A program made the translations under genes and the position numbers. From JBDHZK01 sp039811865 (lineage in GTDB: Bacteria; Actinomycetota; Actinomycetes; Propionibacteriales; Propionibacteriaceae): 6,871 nt of DNA. Under the pieces are notes generated by a model. It worked only from the letters and a program-made list of their open reading frames with translations. It ran no database searches and had not been told where the DNA came from. Each line of letters opens with the position of its first letter. The stretch's first letter is position 1. This document shows positions 5,001 through 6,871 of this stretch, one piece after another. Where the stretch lies: contig JBDHZK010000139.1 in NCBI GenBank assembly GCA_039811865.1, positions 1 through 6,871 on the forward strand. Reading direction: 5' to 3'.

Positions 5001-6179
5001 ATGGCCCGAGCCGCCGAACCCAGCGCCACGCCGGTGGCACGGGCGTCTTGGCTGCGCCGGCAACTGAGCAACGCGCTCCTGGTCGAGGTGTCGCTGGTGG
5101 CGATCGTCTTCGGGGTGCTCAGCGGCCGGCTCGTCGGCTACATCGTGGCGGCGGCGGTCGCCCTGGTGACGCTGCTGTTGCTGATCCCGATCCGCGGGCG
5201 CTCGCTGCTGCGTGGGCTCGCGCTGCGGACGTCCTACTCGCGCCGCCGACCCGCGCCCGTCCCCGAGAACGAACTGCCCCTGGACCTCGTCCCGCTGGCG
5301 GAGTGGGTGTCTGGACTGGCTGTGACGCGGACGGTCACCGGACGTGGCGGCGAAGTCGGCGTGATCACCGACGGCAGTGCCTGGGCGGCGGTCCTGGCCC
5401 TGCGATCGGACGACGAACTGCTGGCCGACAAGGGCGAAGCGATCGACATCGACTCCCTCGCCGCGCTGACCGTCCAGGACGATGTGGTCTTCGCCGGCGT
5501 CCAACTCGTCACCTACACCGTGCCGTCCCCGACGCTGGTGCTGCTGGGCGAGGGGTCGCGGGCGGCGGCGGCGTACCTGGAGATCACCGCCGAGCAGCCG
5601 CCGCCGACGGTCCGGCGGTCGTGGCTGTGCCTGCGGCTGGATCCGCGGCTGTGCTTGGAGGCGGTCGCTCGCCGCGGCGCCGGCAACGAGGGCATCTATG
5701 CGACGCTCCGGTTCGGCCTGCACCGCGCGCAGTCGGTGCTGAAGCGCCAGGGCATCGAAACGCGGGCACTCACGCCGATGGAGATCAACGAGGTGCTGTC
5801 GCTCACGGTGGGTTCCGGTCCGGAGCGATCCGAGCAGCGTACCGCCGAGGGCTGGTCACACTGGCAGTGCGATGGGCTGCTGCACACCGGCCAGCTCGTC
5901 CGCCGCTGGGGCGCGAACATGTCCGCCGGCTACCGCGCGCTGCTGGACGCCGTCGCATCCGCGCCCGTGCTGTTCGCCGTGACGTCCTACACGATGACGC
6001 GCTCGCAGGCCGCGACCGGTGGGATCAGGCTGGTCTCGCCGAACGCCGAGAGCGCCACCGCCGCGATCGCTCACGTGACCCGGGCGCTCGGCTCGGACGT
6101 CCGGCTCGCCCCCGCGGGAGGCACCCAAGTGCCGACGATGCTGGCGACCGTGCCGCTGGGCCTGGGGGCCGTCCTGTGA
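5001..6179 (+). CDS. eccE: Type VII secretion protein EccE, 392 aa
   Basis: EccE is a peripheral core component of the ESX secretion machine, anchored by two N-terminal membrane helices with a cytoplasmic C-terminal domain. Here the helices are at about 25-41 (ALLVEVSLVAIVFGVLS) and 43-63 (RLVGYIVAAAVALVTLLLLIP). They are followed by the IRGRSLLRGLALRTSYSRRR basic link (64-83) and the typical EccE body: the GVITDGSAWAAVL strand (120-132), the RRSWLCLRLDPRLCLEAVARRG segment (205-226), GIYATLRFGLHRAQSVLKRQGIETRALT (231-258), and a C-terminal domain ending near 392. Length is somewhat shorter than the mycobacterial proteins, as in other actinomycetes. ATG 5001 is preferred for its ribosome binding site. 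Its stop overlaps the GTG start of the next gene by 4 bases (GTGA, 6176-6179), so the two are translationally coupled. MycP and EccD, which often neighbour eccE, are not in this window. Confidence 0.93.
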   Translation: MARAAEPSATPVARASWLRRQLSNALLVEVSLVAIVFGVLSGRLVGYIVAAAVALVTLLLLIPIRGRSLLRGLALRTSYSRRRPAPVPENELPLDLVPLAEWVSGLAVTRTVTGRGGEVGVITDGSAWAAVLALRSDDELLADKGEAIDIDSLAALTVQDDVVFAGVQLVTYTVPSPTLVLLGEGSRAAAAYLEITAEQPPPTVRRSWLCLRLDPRLCLEAVARRGAGNEGIYATLRFGLHRAQSVLKRQGIETRALTPMEINEVLSLTVGSGPERSEQRTAEGWSHWQCDGLLHTGQLVRRWGANMSAGYRALLDAVASAPVLFAVTSYTMTRSQAATGGIRLVSPNAESATAAIAHVTRALGSDVRLAPAGGTQVPTMLATVPLGLGAVL

Positions 6180-6847
6180 GCGCGAAGGCGCCCAGCGCCG
6201 ATTGGGTGCTGCCGGGGCGGTCGGCCGCCCGCAAACCGAACGCCGTTGTCCAGACCGGCCCCAGCGGGCTGCTGCTCGGCACCGGTTCGAGCGGCCCGGT
6301 CGCGATCCGGCTGTTCGGGCCGCGACCGATCCGGCTGCTGGTGGCCGTCCCCGAGTATGTGTCGTGGCTCCTGGCGTTTCGCTGCATCAGCCTCGGTGCC
6401 CACATCTCGATCGTTTCCCAGGACGCCAGTCGCTGGCAGGGCCTGCTGGACACCCTGCGCGCCTGCGGCGGGACGGCCGACCTCGTCCGCCGCGGTGGCG
6501 TCCTGCCCTCCCAGGGACGTCCCTACCGGCCGTCCCTGATCATCGACGACGCGGACCACTTCGACGGCGCCCAGGCGCCCCTGGGTCACTGGCAAGCGGT
6601 GATGACGATCGAGGACGCCGCCGCGCCGGGCGCGGTCTATGCCCTGCGCAGTTGCGATATGGCGCTGGTTTCGCCGTGCGACGCCAAGGTCACCGAGAAT
6701 CTTCGCCGCGCCTACGTCTTGGACAATCGCCAAGTGAAGCTGTGCGCCAATCTGGATCCGAACGAGGTCGTCTTGGTGATGCCGCGCCGGATCGTCCGCT
6801 TGCCCATTCCACCCACGCAGTCGGAGTACGACCTGCTGTTCGGCTGA
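6176..6847 (+). CDS. Type VII secretion locus-associated protein of unknown function, 223 aa
   Basis: I do not recognise a named family, but the layout resembles unnamed proteins that sit in ESX loci of non-mycobacterial actinomycetes. What is visible: a basic N-terminus; GPSGLLLGTGSSGPVAIRLF (28-47), which superficially recalls a nucleotide-binding loop but lacks the GxxxxGK[ST] lysine; then an alternating pattern suggesting a Rossmann/RecA-like core. That core has strand RLLVAV (53-58), helix YVSWLLAFRCISLG (61-74), strand HISIVS (76-81), helix ASRWQGLLDTL (84-94), and the strand PSLIIDDAD (119-127) that looks like a Walker B. The C-terminus is VVLVMPRRIVRLPIPPTQSEYDLLFG-like (from 198). 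No signal peptide or membrane helix is obvious, so it is probably cytoplasmic. A degenerate relative of the EccC ATPase domains is possible but unproven. The GTG start overlaps the eccE stop, so it is made with EccE and may bind it or EccC. The last 24 bases after its stop hold nothing recognisable. Confidence 0.85.
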   Translation: MSAKAPSADWVLPGRSAARKPNAVVQTGPSGLLLGTGSSGPVAIRLFGPRPIRLLVAVPEYVSWLLAFRCISLGAHISIVSQDASRWQGLLDTLRACGGTADLVRRGGVLPSQGRPYRPSLIIDDADHFDGAQAPLGHWQAVMTIEDAAAPGAVYALRSCDMALVSPCDAKVTENLRRAYVLDNRQVKLCANLDPNEVVLVMPRRIVRLPIPPTQSEYDLLFG

Positions 6848-6871
6848 GTAGCCGGGCCGCAGCAACGAGCA

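Noticed and set aside
4850..6175. Very long rightward open frame running through eccE in another frame into the 223-aa gene
   Set aside because: The part before 6176 is Arg/Gly/Ala-rich shadow coding opposite eccB and out of frame with eccE. Only the segment from GTG 6176 has protein-like composition.
6257..6295. True Walker A ATP-binding loop in the 223-aa protein
   Set aside because: The glycine-rich GTGSSG lacks the Lys and Ser/Thr of GxxxxGK[ST], so ATP binding cannot be claimed from it.

Overview
The window is chromosomal DNA from a high-G+C actinobacterium: strong G/C bias at third codon positions, an actinobacterial type VII (ESX/WXG100) secretion locus, and Shine-Dalgarno sites of the GGAGG type. 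The gene complement would fit a non-mycobacterial actinomycete. An order such as Propionibacteriales is only an impression, because there is no PE/PPE, EspG or 16S marker to settle it. No tRNA, rRNA, CRISPR array, transposase or phage gene is visible.

Left half (1-2374), housekeeping. An EcsC-family protein gene runs leftward (35-709). It is divergent from a rightward two-gene unit: aat (829-1527, leucyl/phenylalanyl-tRNA--protein transferase of the N-degron pathway) and an Fpg/Nei-family DNA glycosylase (1511-2374). These two overlap by 17 bases and the second has a strong ribosome binding site inside the first. The glycosylase belongs to a divergent branch: it keeps the Pro/Glu N-terminus, the lysine, the H2TH region and the zinc finger, but lacks several residues of classical Fpg.

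Middle (2375-2609). A convergent spacer separates the glycosylase gene from the secretion locus. It carries a perfect 15-bp hairpin (2547-2581), placed as a terminator for the leftward esx genes.

Right half (2610-6871), part of a type VII secretion locus. Leftward are two WXG100 substrates (96 and 104 aa, in tandem with 40 bases between them) and, upstream of them, eccB. Divergent from eccB, across 106 bases, run eccE and a 223-aa unnamed protein joined by a 4-base GTGA stop/start overlap. EccB and EccE are membrane parts of the ESX secretion machine and the WXG100 pair are its likely cargo. The 223-aa protein is, by position, an accessory part with no named function. The motor EccC, the channel EccD and the mycosin protease MycP are not here and most likely lie beyond the right edge. 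The best candidates for something undescribed are the 223-aa protein and the symmetric -10-like element in the eccB/eccE divergent region.
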